Shown: positions 9,501-16,857 of the stretch, in pieces
Layout: each line of letters begins with the position of its first letter
Numbering within the stretch: the stretch's first letter is position 1
Assembly: GCF_034479515.1 (NCBI RefSeq)
Contig: NZ_CP140152.1
Coordinates: 1,364,001 to 1,428,000, forward strand
Length of the DNA stretch: 64,000 nucleotides
Direction: 5' to 3'
From: Duganella zoogloeoides
GTDB taxonomy: Bacteria > Pseudomonadota > Gammaproteobacteria > Burkholderiales > Burkholderiaceae_D
Position numbers and translations under genes: made by a program
Notes under the pieces: model-generated
The model's input: only the letters and a program-made list of their open reading frames with translations
The model's database searches: none
What the model was told of the DNA's origin: nothing

Positions 9501-12500
9501 CAGCGGCCTGTTTGCAAGGCTGCAGGGGGGCACCATCCGCAACCTGGCGATGGTGGGCGGCAGCGTTGTCGGCGGTAATAATGTGGGTGCGGTGGCGGGC
9601 AACAATGGTGGCGGCACGATCAGCAACGTCACCAGCAGCATGTCCATCAGCGGCAACACCAATGTCGGCGGCCTGGTGGGCTTCAATAGCGGCACGATCA
9701 GCAATGCCACCGCCACTGGCGCCGTGACGGGGCTCGATGCTACGTATAACTCGGGCTATTCGACCGTGGGCGGCCTGGTAGGGAGCAATAGCAGCAGCGG
9801 TACCATCACGGTGGCGCGCGCCACGGGCGCGGTCACCGCGCCTGGTGAACAGGTGGGCGGCCTGGTCGGCAATAACAACGGCGCCATCTCGCAAGCGTAC
9901 GCTACCGGCAGCGTCGATGGCGGGGCCAGTGTCGGCGGCCTGGTCGGACGCAATGGCGGCACCATCGGCGACGCCTATGCGACCGGCGCCATTGGCATGG
10001 TCAGGGTCTACGACATTTACCCAAGCAACCTTGGCGGCGTGATTGGCTGGAGCGTGGCGGGCAGCAGCGCCAGCCGCCTGTATTTTTCCGGCACTGTATC
10101 GAGTAATAACGTCACCTCCGGGACCGTGGGCGCCGTGGTCGGGCGCGCCGATCCTGGCGCGGGCGTGGGGCCGGCTTTCTTCAACTACGACATTGCCGGC
10201 ACTTATTTTGACCAGGGCGGCTCCACCGGGCGCACTACGGCCGACATGAGCAAGCAAAGCAGTTTCGGCGGTTTCAATTTCGGCGACAATGCCGTCTGGC
10301 GCATCTACGAGGGCCATACCACGCCGCTGTTGAAAGCTTTCCTGACGCCGTTGCAGGTAACCGCCGGCGGTGCCTCCAGCCGCGTCTACGACGGCCAGGT
10401 GGCCAGCGTCGGACCGCTCAGCTATGTCGGGCTGCTCAACGGCGACCTGGGCGCCAGCGGCACGGCCACGTATGGCGACGCGCGCAATGTCGGCACTTAT
10501 GCACTGGGCGGACTGTGGTCCACCCAGTACGACATCAGCTATGCCGGCGCTGCCAGCGTGTCCATCACGCCGCGAGCGTTGAGCGTAATCCTGGGCGGCA
10601 GCAAGGTGTACGATGGTGAGCTCGGCTTTGCCAATGTATCGTTAAGCCTGGACAACGTTGTCAGCGGAGACTACGTGAGCGTGGCTGGCACCGCCGCACA
10701 ATTTCTCGACAAGAACGCTGGCACCGGCAAGCCGGTCACGGTCAGCGGCCTGACTATTTTGACCGGTAATGAACTGGGCAATTACAGCCTGGCAGATACC
10801 GCCACCGGCACGGCCGATATCACCCGCGCCACGCTCGCCCTGGGCAATGTCAGCGCGGCCAATAAAATCTACGATGGCAACACCACCGCCAGCATCAGCG
10901 GCAACCTGACTGGCGTGATCGGCAGCGACCAGGTCCGGCTAACGGGCCTCTTGGGCAGTTTCAACAACAAGAACGTAGGCGCCGCCAAGGATGTCAGTTA
11001 CAGCGTGACCGAGAGCAATCTCACTGGCAACGATGCTGGAAACTATGTGTTGGCCACCGGAGGCAGCACCAGTGCCACCATCACGGCGCGCACGCTCAAT
11101 CTGGGCTTCGCTGGCGTTAATAAGACCTATGATGGCAACGCGGCGGCGACCTTGACGATTACTGACGATCGTGTCGCGAACGACGTGCTGACAGCAACGG
11201 CCAGCGGCGCCTTTGCCGACAAGAACGCCGCTGCCAACAAAGCGGTCACGGTGGAAAATGCCAGCTTGTCCGGCACGGATGCTGGCAACTACGTGCTGGC
11301 CTCGACCACCGGCGCGACCAGCGCCACCATCATGCAGCGCGCATTGGCGCTGGGCTTTACTGCTGCCGGCAAAACCTATGACGGCAACACTGCCGCCACG
11401 GTTTCGGTGACCGACAACCGCGTGACTGGTGACGTACTGACGGCAACGGCTACCGGTTCATTTGCCGACAAGGACGCAGGCGTCAACAAGGTAGTAACGG
11501 TAGCGAACGCCACCCTGTCAGGTACCGATGCCGCCAACTACTTGCTGACCTCGACCACCGGCGCGACCAGCGCCACCATTACGCAGCGCGCGCTGGCGCT
11601 GGGCTTTATGGCCGCCGGCAAGACCTATGATGGCAACACTGCCGCCACGCTCGTCGTGACCGACAACCGTGTGGCTGGCGACGTGCTGACGGCAACGGCG
11701 ACTGGCGCATTTGCTGACAAGAATGCTGGCGCCAATAAAGTGGTGACAGTGCAGAACGCCAGCCTGTCCGGTACCGATGCAGCCAACTACGTGCTGGACT
11801 CGACCACCGGTGCTGCCAGCGCCACCATTGCGCAACGAGCGCTGGCGCTGGGCTTTACGGCAGCGGGTAAAACCTACGACGGCAATACCGCCGCCTCGCT
11901 CTCGGTGACGGACAACCGCGTTGCTGGCGACGTGCTGACAGCAACGGCCATTGGCGCCTTCGCCGACAAGAATGCTGGCGCCAATAAAGTGGTGACAGTG
12001 CAGAACGCCAGCCTGTCCGGTACCGATGCAGCCAACTACGTGCTGGACTCGACCACCGGTGTTGCCAGCGCCACCATTGCGCAACGAGCGCTGGCGCTGG
12101 GCTTTACGGCAGCGGGTAAAACCTACGACGGCAATACCGCCGCCTCGCTCTCGGTGACGGACAACCGCGTCGCTGGCGACGTGCTGACAGCAACGGCGAC
12201 TGGCGCTTTTGCTGACAAGAATGCTGGCGCCAATAAAGTGGTGACAGTGCAGAACGCCAGCCTGTCCGGTACCGATGCAGCCAACTACGTGCTGGACTCG
12301 ACCACCGGTGTTGCCAGCGCCACCATTGCGCAACGAGCGCTGGCGCTGGGCTTCACGGCAGCGGGTAAAACCTACGACGGGAATACCGCCGCTACTGTGT
12401 CGGTGACCGACAACCGCGTCGCTGGCGACGTGCTGACGGCATCTGCGACGGGCGCGTTTGCCGACAAGAATGCTGGCGCCAATAAAGTGGTGACAGTGCA

Positions 12501-15500
12501 GAACGCCAGCCTGTCCGGTACCGATGCAGCCAACTACGTGCTGGACTCGACCACCGGTGTTGCCAGCGCCACCATTGCGCAACGAGCGCTGGCGCTGGGC
12601 TTCACGGCAGCGGGTAAAACCTACGACGGGAATACCGCCGCTACTGTGTCGGTGACCGACAACCGCGTCGCTGGCGACGTGCTGACGGCATCGGCGACGG
12701 GCGCGTTTGCCGACAAGAACGCGGGCGTAGGCAAGGTCGTGATGGTGCAGAACGCCAGCCTGTCCGGCACGGATGCCGCCAACTACGTGCTGGGCTCGGC
12801 CTCTGGCGTCACCAGCGCCACCATTGCGCAGCGCGCGCTGGCGTTGGGCTTTACGGCTGCCGGTAAAACCTACGACGGCAACACCGCTGCCGTGGTCGCC
12901 GTGACCGATAACCGTGTTGCTGGTGACGTGCTGATAGCAACAGCCAATGGTTCATTCGCGGACAAGAACGCAGGCATCAACAAGACCGTAATGGTGCAGA
13001 ACGCCACCCTGTCCGGGACCGATGCCGCTAATTACGTCTTGGACTCGACGACTGGTGCCACCAGCGCCACTATTGCGCAACGTGCACTGGCGCTGGGCTT
13101 TACGGCAGCTGGCAAGACCTACGACGGTAACATTGCCGCCACGGTCGCTGTGACCGATAACCGTGTTGCCGGTGACGTGCTGACCGCCACGGCTAGTGGC
13201 GCGTTTGCCGACAAGAACGCAGGCGTCAACAAGACCGTAGCGGTGCAGAACGCCACCCTGTCCGGCGCAGATGCCGCCAACTATGTGCTGACCTCGACCA
13301 CCGGTGCTGCCAGCGCCACTATCACGCAGCGCGCACTGGCACTTGCCTTTACGGCAGCGGGTAAAACCTACGACGGCAATACCGCCGCCACGGTCTCCGT
13401 GACTGACAACCGCGTCGCTGGCGACGTGCTGACGGCATCGGCCAGCGGCGCATTTGCTGACAAGAATGCTGGCGCCAACAAATTGGTGACGGTGCAGAAC
13501 GCCAGCCTGTCCGGCGCAGATGCCGGTAACTACGTGCTGGACGCGACCACCGGCGCCACCAGCGCCACTATTGCGCAACGTGCACTGGCGCTGGGCTTCA
13601 CGGCAGCTGGCAAGACCTACGACGGTAACATTGCCGCCACGGTCGCTGTGACCGATAACCGCGTTGCCGGTGACGTGCTGATCGCCACGGCTAGTGGCAC
13701 GTTTGCCGACAAGAACGCGGGCGTCAACAAGACCGTAGCGGTGCAGAACGCCACCCTGTCCGGCGCAGATGCCGCCAACTACGTGCTGGACTCGACCACC
13801 GGTACTGCCAGCGCCACCATTGCGCAACGAGCGCTGGTGCTGGGCTTTACGGCAGCGGGCAAAACCTACGACGGCAATACCGCCGCCACGGTCTCCGTGA
13901 CTGACAACCGCGTCGCTGGCGACGTGCTGACGGCATCGGCCAGCGGCGCATTTGCTGACAAGAATGCTGGCGGCAATAAAGTGGTGAGAGTGCAGAACGC
14001 CAGCCTGTCCGGCACCGATGCCGCCAACTACGTATTGGACTCGACCACCGGCGCGACCAGCGCCACCATTGCGCAACGCGCGCTGGCGCTTGGATTCACG
14101 GCCGCCGGCAAAACCTATGACGGCAACACTGCTGCCACAGTTGCAGTGACCGACAACCGCGTGACTGGTGACGTACTGACAGCAACGGCCACTGGCGCCT
14201 TCGCCGACAAGAACGCCGGTGCCAAGAAAGTCGTAACGGTGCAGAACGCCAGCCTGTCCGGCACCGATGCCGCCAACTACGTGCTGGACGCGACCACCGG
14301 CGCCACCAGCGCCACCATCGCGCAACGCGCCCTGACCCTGGGCTATACCGGTAACGACAAGGTGTATGACGGCGGCAGCACGGCCACGGTCGCGATTGCG
14401 GACAACCGACTCGCGGGCGATGTGTTGAACGTCTCGGCCAGCGCCGCGTTTGCCGACAAGAATGCCGGCAGCGGCAAGACGGTTACGGTAAGCAATGCCA
14501 GCCTGTCCGGCACCGATGCCGGTAACTATACGCTGGCCGCATCCGGTGGCGCGACCACGGCCAGCATTGCCCGCGCGGCACTGACCCTGAGCAGCATCAG
14601 CGCCAGCGACAAGGTGTACGACGGCACCCAGGCGGCCAATGTCAGCGGCACGGTGGCCGGCGTGATCGGCCAGGATGCGGTTAGCCTGGCCGGCGGTAGC
14701 GGCGTCTTTGCCGACCGCAATTTCGGTACCGGCAAAGCCGTGGCGGTGAGCGGCTTCCAGCTGGCCGGCAGCGATGCCGGCAATTACACCTTGACGACCA
14801 ACAGCGGCGTGGCGCAGGCCAGCATCGCGCAACGCGCCTTGTCAACCTGGATCGGCGCGAGCGGCGGCTTGTGGAGCGACGCCGCCAACTGGGAAGGAGG
14901 CGTGGCGCCAAGCGGCAGCAATGTGCTGGCAGCCGATTTTGCGGCCAGCACCGGCACCGTGGTGTACACGGCTGCCGCCGGCGACACGGTACTCGACAGC
15001 TTTACCTCGCGCGGCGGCCTGAACCTGGCCGGCGGCAGCCTGCTGGTCAATGGCGCCTTCAGCGCCGCCAACTACGCGCAAAGCGGTGGTTTGCTCGGAG
15101 GTTCCGGCAATGTCACGGTCAGCAACAGCTTCAGCCAGAGCGCCGGCGCCATCAACGTGGGCGGCAACCTGGCCATCAGCCAGGCCAGCGGCGACCTGCG
15201 GTTTGCTGCGCTGGCGGCCAATGCCATCAGCTTGACCGCCAGCACGGGCGCCATCAGCCAGAGCGGTGCGGTGGTGGCCAATCGCCTGACAACGCAATCG
15301 CAAAGCGGTACCGTGTTGAACGACGCGGGCAATCGCCTTAAAAGCTTTAGCGCCAGCAATAGCGGCGCCGGCGGCATAGCCTTGACCACGACCAGCGCGC
15401 CCGATGTGCTGGTGCTGGGCAGCCTTGCCACTGGCGCCGGCGATGTGCGCATCGAAAGCACGGGCGGCATGGAAAGCCATGCCATTACCAGCGGCAGCGG

Positions 15501-16041
15501 CAACGTGACCCTGATCGCGCACAGCCCGGTCAACGTGCAGGGCGCCATCAGCGCCAACGATGTCACCATTGACGCCAGCACGGCCGTGAGCTTCGGCGAC
15601 GGTGCGCGCGTCGATGCGGCGCGCACCGTCGCGGTCACGGCCGGCACCGGCGTCACGTTTGCCGGCGCGGCCGCCCTCGATGTGCTGGCGACGGGCGGCA
15701 TCAATGTCCTGGCCAGAAACGGCGACCTGACCGCCGCCGATACCGTGCGCATCAACAGCCGCGGCGCGCCGGTTACCTTGCTGGCGCCAAATGGCAGGTT
15801 GATCGTGCCAGCTTCCGTGATGGTGGCCGCGCCGGTGACCACGCCGGTGGTGCCGCCATCGGCGGTCACCGTCCCTGGCAATGCCGTGGCCTCGCTGACC
15901 AACACGTATAACCCGCTCAACCAGATCAGTACGCCCAACAGTGTGAGCAGCCCGCTGCTGGCAAACCTGGCCCTGGACGACTCGACGAAGAAAGCAACAG
16001 ATGAATCCAAAAACGGTATCAAGAAGTCGTTCTGCAACTAG
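6562..16041 (+). CDS. TpsA giant adhesin: filamentous-haemagglutinin TPS domain, GLUG and YDG repeats
   Basis: A 3,159-residue secreted exoprotein. A signal peptide (about 1-38, ending NAAHA) precedes a haemagglutination-activity TPS domain (about 39-290) with the NPNGVLFG motif near 120; this is the part TpsB recognises. Beta-helix-like sequence follows, then GLUG motifs (VGGLVG, about 1000-1150), one MBG-like unit, and about 17 YDG-type repeats (about 1290-2760). Thirteen of these are exactly 83 residues. A 400-residue repeat-poor C-terminal region ends KKSFCN. The mature protein appears to hold one cysteine, the second-last residue. No toxin domain and no immunity gene are visible, so adhesin or biofilm scaffold fits better than contact-dependent inhibition. 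Confidence 0.93.
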   Translation: MTKQKPLRTVPAGHPFEPPLRRTALALLIAACFNAAHANPVAPQVVHGQATFNQQGNLFTITNTPNTIINWQSFSVNAGEITRFVQRNAGSSVLNRITGQDPSKILGSLQSNGKVFLINPNGVLFGRDARVDVAGLVASSLALSNQDFLAGKMSFKAGDTAGAVINQGAINVGSGGQILLIAPNVENSGILTAPNGDVLLAAGHSVQLADAANPDLRVVLSAPADQAINIGQVVAQGGRIGMAGALLSQRGVLNANSAVVGENGKIVLKASGKTLLENGSVTSATSAVGEGGEITVLGDQVGMQGNASVDASGALGGGTVLLGGDYQGKNPAIANARQVAVGKDATIAADALENGDGGKVIMWGNETARVFGSISARGGAVSGNGGLVETSGRYLAVDGIRVDTSARSGKRGNWLLDPYDIEVVAGYNGQLQSVDQFADEPLNASIGAGTISNAGSNVILQATHRITFNSAINMVNSGAGLTAQAGEAINVNAAITTIGGAVNLSANDAAGGMAYGASGSVNLNAAIITDYGDVTLSGASILGAGTVNVGNGSLSLKSNRAGGSIALSGTGNQLVGSGAEGQTVRLQADNISFTGGLNFGGAGGLATLTIKQLSEGRQIDLGSKPGTALGLTNDELNRVAVNNVNIGDASSGNIAISAPVNLVNQQDVDGIRYLNLETGGALVATDKLAMHQADSELSVTAASLTVGNGGGLSAGAAVSLTADNMSLGGSSQSIRAGTGTGTGTVNLSRRTDNGSIEIGSAGADSIDSLGLTESELKTVGASTIAIGNDNYTGALNLQGALDLSNSNNLNLLQLRTGGNINLNGAVAVAKDLTVAAGSFGSDSVISANGIVSVGGAFLLDGGNWVQNNASLPAFSAYSFNVNNGSFLRVKGGNGDAARPYQIADVYGLQGIGTQSHSKHYSLVANIDASGTANWNRGNGRTGFAPMFTGDDLAYAGIFDGGNHSISGLTINGGVNSPYFGSGLFARLQGGTIRNLAMVGGSVVGGNNVGAVAGNNGGGTISNVTSSMSISGNTNVGGLVGFNSGTISNATATGAVTGLDATYNSGYSTVGGLVGSNSSSGTITVARATGAVTAPGEQVGGLVGNNNGAISQAYATGSVDGGASVGGLVGRNGGTIGDAYATGAIGMVRVYDIYPSNLGGVIGWSVAGSSASRLYFSGTVSSNNVTSGTVGAVVGRADPGAGVGPAFFNYDIAGTYFDQGGSTGRTTADMSKQSSFGGFNFGDNAVWRIYEGHTTPLLKAFLTPLQVTAGGASSRVYDGQVASVGPLSYVGLLNGDLGASGTATYGDARNVGTYALGGLWSTQYDISYAGAASVSITPRALSVILGGSKVYDGELGFANVSLSLDNVVSGDYVSVAGTAAQFLDKNAGTGKPVTVSGLTILTGNELGNYSLADTATGTADITRATLALGNVSAANKIYDGNTTASISGNLTGVIGSDQVRLTGLLGSFNNKNVGAAKDVSYSVTESNLTGNDAGNYVLATGGSTSATITARTLNLGFAGVNKTYDGNAAATLTITDDRVANDVLTATASGAFADKNAAANKAVTVENASLSGTDAGNYVLASTTGATSATIMQRALALGFTAAGKTYDGNTAATVSVTDNRVTGDVLTATATGSFADKDAGVNKVVTVANATLSGTDAANYLLTSTTGATSATITQRALALGFMAAGKTYDGNTAATLVVTDNRVAGDVLTATATGAFADKNAGANKVVTVQNASLSGTDAANYVLDSTTGAASATIAQRALALGFTAAGKTYDGNTAASLSVTDNRVAGDVLTATAIGAFADKNAGANKVVTVQNASLSGTDAANYVLDSTTGVASATIAQRALALGFTAAGKTYDGNTAASLSVTDNRVAGDVLTATATGAFADKNAGANKVVTVQNASLSGTDAANYVLDSTTGVASATIAQRALALGFTAAGKTYDGNTAATVSVTDNRVAGDVLTASATGAFADKNAGANKVVTVQNASLSGTDAANYVLDSTTGVASATIAQRALALGFTAAGKTYDGNTAATVSVTDNRVAGDVLTASATGAFADKNAGVGKVVMVQNASLSGTDAANYVLGSASGVTSATIAQRALALGFTAAGKTYDGNTAAVVAVTDNRVAGDVLIATANGSFADKNAGINKTVMVQNATLSGTDAANYVLDSTTGATSATIAQRALALGFTAAGKTYDGNIAATVAVTDNRVAGDVLTATASGAFADKNAGVNKTVAVQNATLSGADAANYVLTSTTGAASATITQRALALAFTAAGKTYDGNTAATVSVTDNRVAGDVLTASASGAFADKNAGANKLVTVQNASLSGADAGNYVLDATTGATSATIAQRALALGFTAAGKTYDGNIAATVAVTDNRVAGDVLIATASGTFADKNAGVNKTVAVQNATLSGADAANYVLDSTTGTASATIAQRALVLGFTAAGKTYDGNTAATVSVTDNRVAGDVLTASASGAFADKNAGGNKVVRVQNASLSGTDAANYVLDSTTGATSATIAQRALALGFTAAGKTYDGNTAATVAVTDNRVTGDVLTATATGAFADKNAGAKKVVTVQNASLSGTDAANYVLDATTGATSATIAQRALTLGYTGNDKVYDGGSTATVAIADNRLAGDVLNVSASAAFADKNAGSGKTVTVSNASLSGTDAGNYTLAASGGATTASIARAALTLSSISASDKVYDGTQAANVSGTVAGVIGQDAVSLAGGSGVFADRNFGTGKAVAVSGFQLAGSDAGNYTLTTNSGVAQASIAQRALSTWIGASGGLWSDAANWEGGVAPSGSNVLAADFAASTGTVVYTAAAGDTVLDSFTSRGGLNLAGGSLLVNGAFSAANYAQSGGLLGGSGNVTVSNSFSQSAGAINVGGNLAISQASGDLRFAALAANAISLTASTGAISQSGAVVANRLTTQSQSGTVLNDAGNRLKSFSASNSGAGGIALTTTSAPDVLVLGSLATGAGDVRIESTGGMESHAITSGSGNVTLIAHSPVNVQGAISANDVTIDASTAVSFGDGARVDAARTVAVTAGTGVTFAGAAALDVLATGGINVLARNGDLTAADTVRINSRGAPVTLLAPNGRLIVPASVMVAAPVTTPVVPPSAVTVPGNAVASLTNTYNPLNQISTPNSVSSPLLANLALDDSTKKATDESKNGIKKSFCN
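9571..10000 (+). repeat. GLUG-type motif repeats within tpsA
   Basis: Four to five copies of a unit of roughly 25-35 residues, centred on VGGLVG or VGAVAG and followed by N-rich GTISNATATGAV-like sequence. This is the GLUG motif seen in bacterial adhesins. The copies are clearly diverged at DNA level, unlike the downstream 249-bp array, so they are older or under different constraint. Confidence 0.7.
11092..14328 (+). repeat. 13 tandem 249-bp repeats (83-residue YDG units) in tpsA
   Basis: Units start at 11092, 11341, 11590, 11839, 12088, 12337, 12586, 12835, 13084, 13333, 13582, 13831 and 14080, always 249 bp apart, with no insertion or deletion across 3,237 bp. Each encodes a unit beginning ALALGFTAAGKTYDGN and ending SATIAQR. 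Copies starting at 11590-12586 share long identical stretches, including silent positions, which indicates recent duplication or conversion. Flanking YDG units (10587-11091 and 14329-14841) are diverged in length and sequence. Confidence 0.95.
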
Positions 16042-16786
16042 GTCGATGCTGGCAGGCGCCATGCTGTGGCTGGTGCTCATGAGCATCAGCCTGCACGCGC
16101 TGGCGCAGGTGGCCGGCACGGTGACGCAGTTGAGCGGCCCGATGATGGCAAAAAAGGCCGACGGCAAGGTCAAGATACTGTCGCTGAAATCCGACGTGGA
16201 ATCGGGCGACACGTTGATGACCGAGAAGAACACCTACGCCCTGGTGAAATTCATCGACAACAGCGAAATCACCCTGAAGCCAGGCACCACCTTCGTGGTG
16301 GAACAGTTTGCCTATCGGGACGACCAGCCCGACGCCGACCGCGCCAGTTTCAACCTGGTCAAGGGCGGCTTGCGTTCGCTGTCGGGCTTGCTGGGCAAGC
16401 GCAACAAGGAAAAGTTCAGTCTGAAAACCCCGGTTGCCACCATCGGCATCCGCGGCACTTATTTCACTGCAGAATACATCGGCGGCGGCGGCACCATACC
16501 GTCGGCCCCGACGTTGCCCAAAACGGCAGTGCCTACCCTTCCGCCAGGACTCTACACGTCCGTGATCACCGGACAGATCGAGGTGAGCAATCCAAGCGGC
16601 ACGCTTAATTTTGCCGCCGGCCAGTTCGGCTACACGCCAAGCGCCAGCCAGCCGCCGATCCTGATACCGCAGAATCCGGGCTTGCAGTTTACGCCGCCGC
16701 CCAGTTTCACCACGATAGGGCCCGTTGCCAGCGGCCAGTCCGCCACGCCGGACAAGTCTGGCGGCGTCGATTGCGAGGTGCGCTAG
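16001..16786 (+). CDS. secreted FecR-domain protein of the TPS operon
   Basis: A 261-residue exported protein. A signal peptide (hydrophobic LAGAMLWLVLMSISLHALAQ) is followed by a FecR domain at about residues 55-165 (GDTLMTEKNTYALVKF, ITLKPGTTF, TPVATIGIRGTYF) and a Pro-rich tail. It lacks the cytoplasmic half and membrane anchor of classical FecR anti-sigma regulators, and no ECF sigma gene is near, so it is more likely a periplasmic or surface partner of the TPS pair. The ATG at 16001 overlaps tpsA by 41 bp. An alternative ATG at 16046, 5 bases after the tpsA stop, would also leave a workable signal peptide. Confidence 0.85.
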   Translation: MNPKTVSRSRSATRSMLAGAMLWLVLMSISLHALAQVAGTVTQLSGPMMAKKADGKVKILSLKSDVESGDTLMTEKNTYALVKFIDNSEITLKPGTTFVVEQFAYRDDQPDADRASFNLVKGGLRSLSGLLGKRNKEKFSLKTPVATIGIRGTYFTAEYIGGGGTIPSAPTLPKTAVPTLPPGLYTSVITGQIEVSNPSGTLNFAAGQFGYTPSASQPPILIPQNPGLQFTPPPSFTTIGPVASGQSATPDKSGGVDCEVR

Positions 16787-16793
16787 ATTTCGC

Positions 16794-16824
16794 TTGACCT
16801 TCCCATCGTTGGATAGTTGATCCT
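16794..16824 (+). promoter_or_regulatory. CueR-type copper-responsive promoter of copA
   Basis: A -35 element TTGACC (16794-16799) is followed by the 19-bp spacer TTCCCATCGTTGGATAGTT and a -10-like GATCCT (16819-16824). The over-long 19-bp spacer containing an imperfect CCTTCC/GGAAGG dyad is the hallmark of MerR-family promoters, and this one closely resembles the E. coli copA promoter as I recall it. CueR is encoded just downstream. Transcription would start near 16831, about 27 bases before the copA ATG. Confidence 0.8.
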
Positions 16825-16854
16825 GTATGCATTCTCCATGCATACAGGATTTTT
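16820..16854 (+). terminator. 13-bp perfect hairpin plus T-run, overlapping the copA -10 and ribosome-binding site
   Basis: Arms 16820-16832 and 16838-16850 are perfectly complementary (13 bp) around a 5-base loop and are followed directly by a T5 run (16850-16854). It looks like a rho-independent terminator for the upstream TPS operon. The 5' arm contains the copA -10 region and the 3' arm contains AGGA (16846-16849), the only ribosome-binding site before the copA ATG. Confidence 0.7.
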
Positions 16855-16857
16855 ACC

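Noticed and set aside
11092..14328. Regular direct repeats considered as a CRISPR array
   Set aside because: Units are 249 bp, in frame, coding throughout, and have no unique spacers.
11518..14832. Very long minus-strand open frames opposite the tpsA repeats
   Set aside because: They mirror the repeated plus-strand units, have no ribosome site and no family match. High GC and repetition explain the lack of stops.
6562..16041. CdiA-type contact-dependent inhibition toxin
   Set aside because: No C-terminal toxin domain, no VENN-like boundary, and no small immunity gene directly after.
16001..16786. Classical FecR anti-sigma regulator
   Set aside because: No ECF sigma gene, no cytoplasmic N-terminal domain and a cleavable signal peptide.
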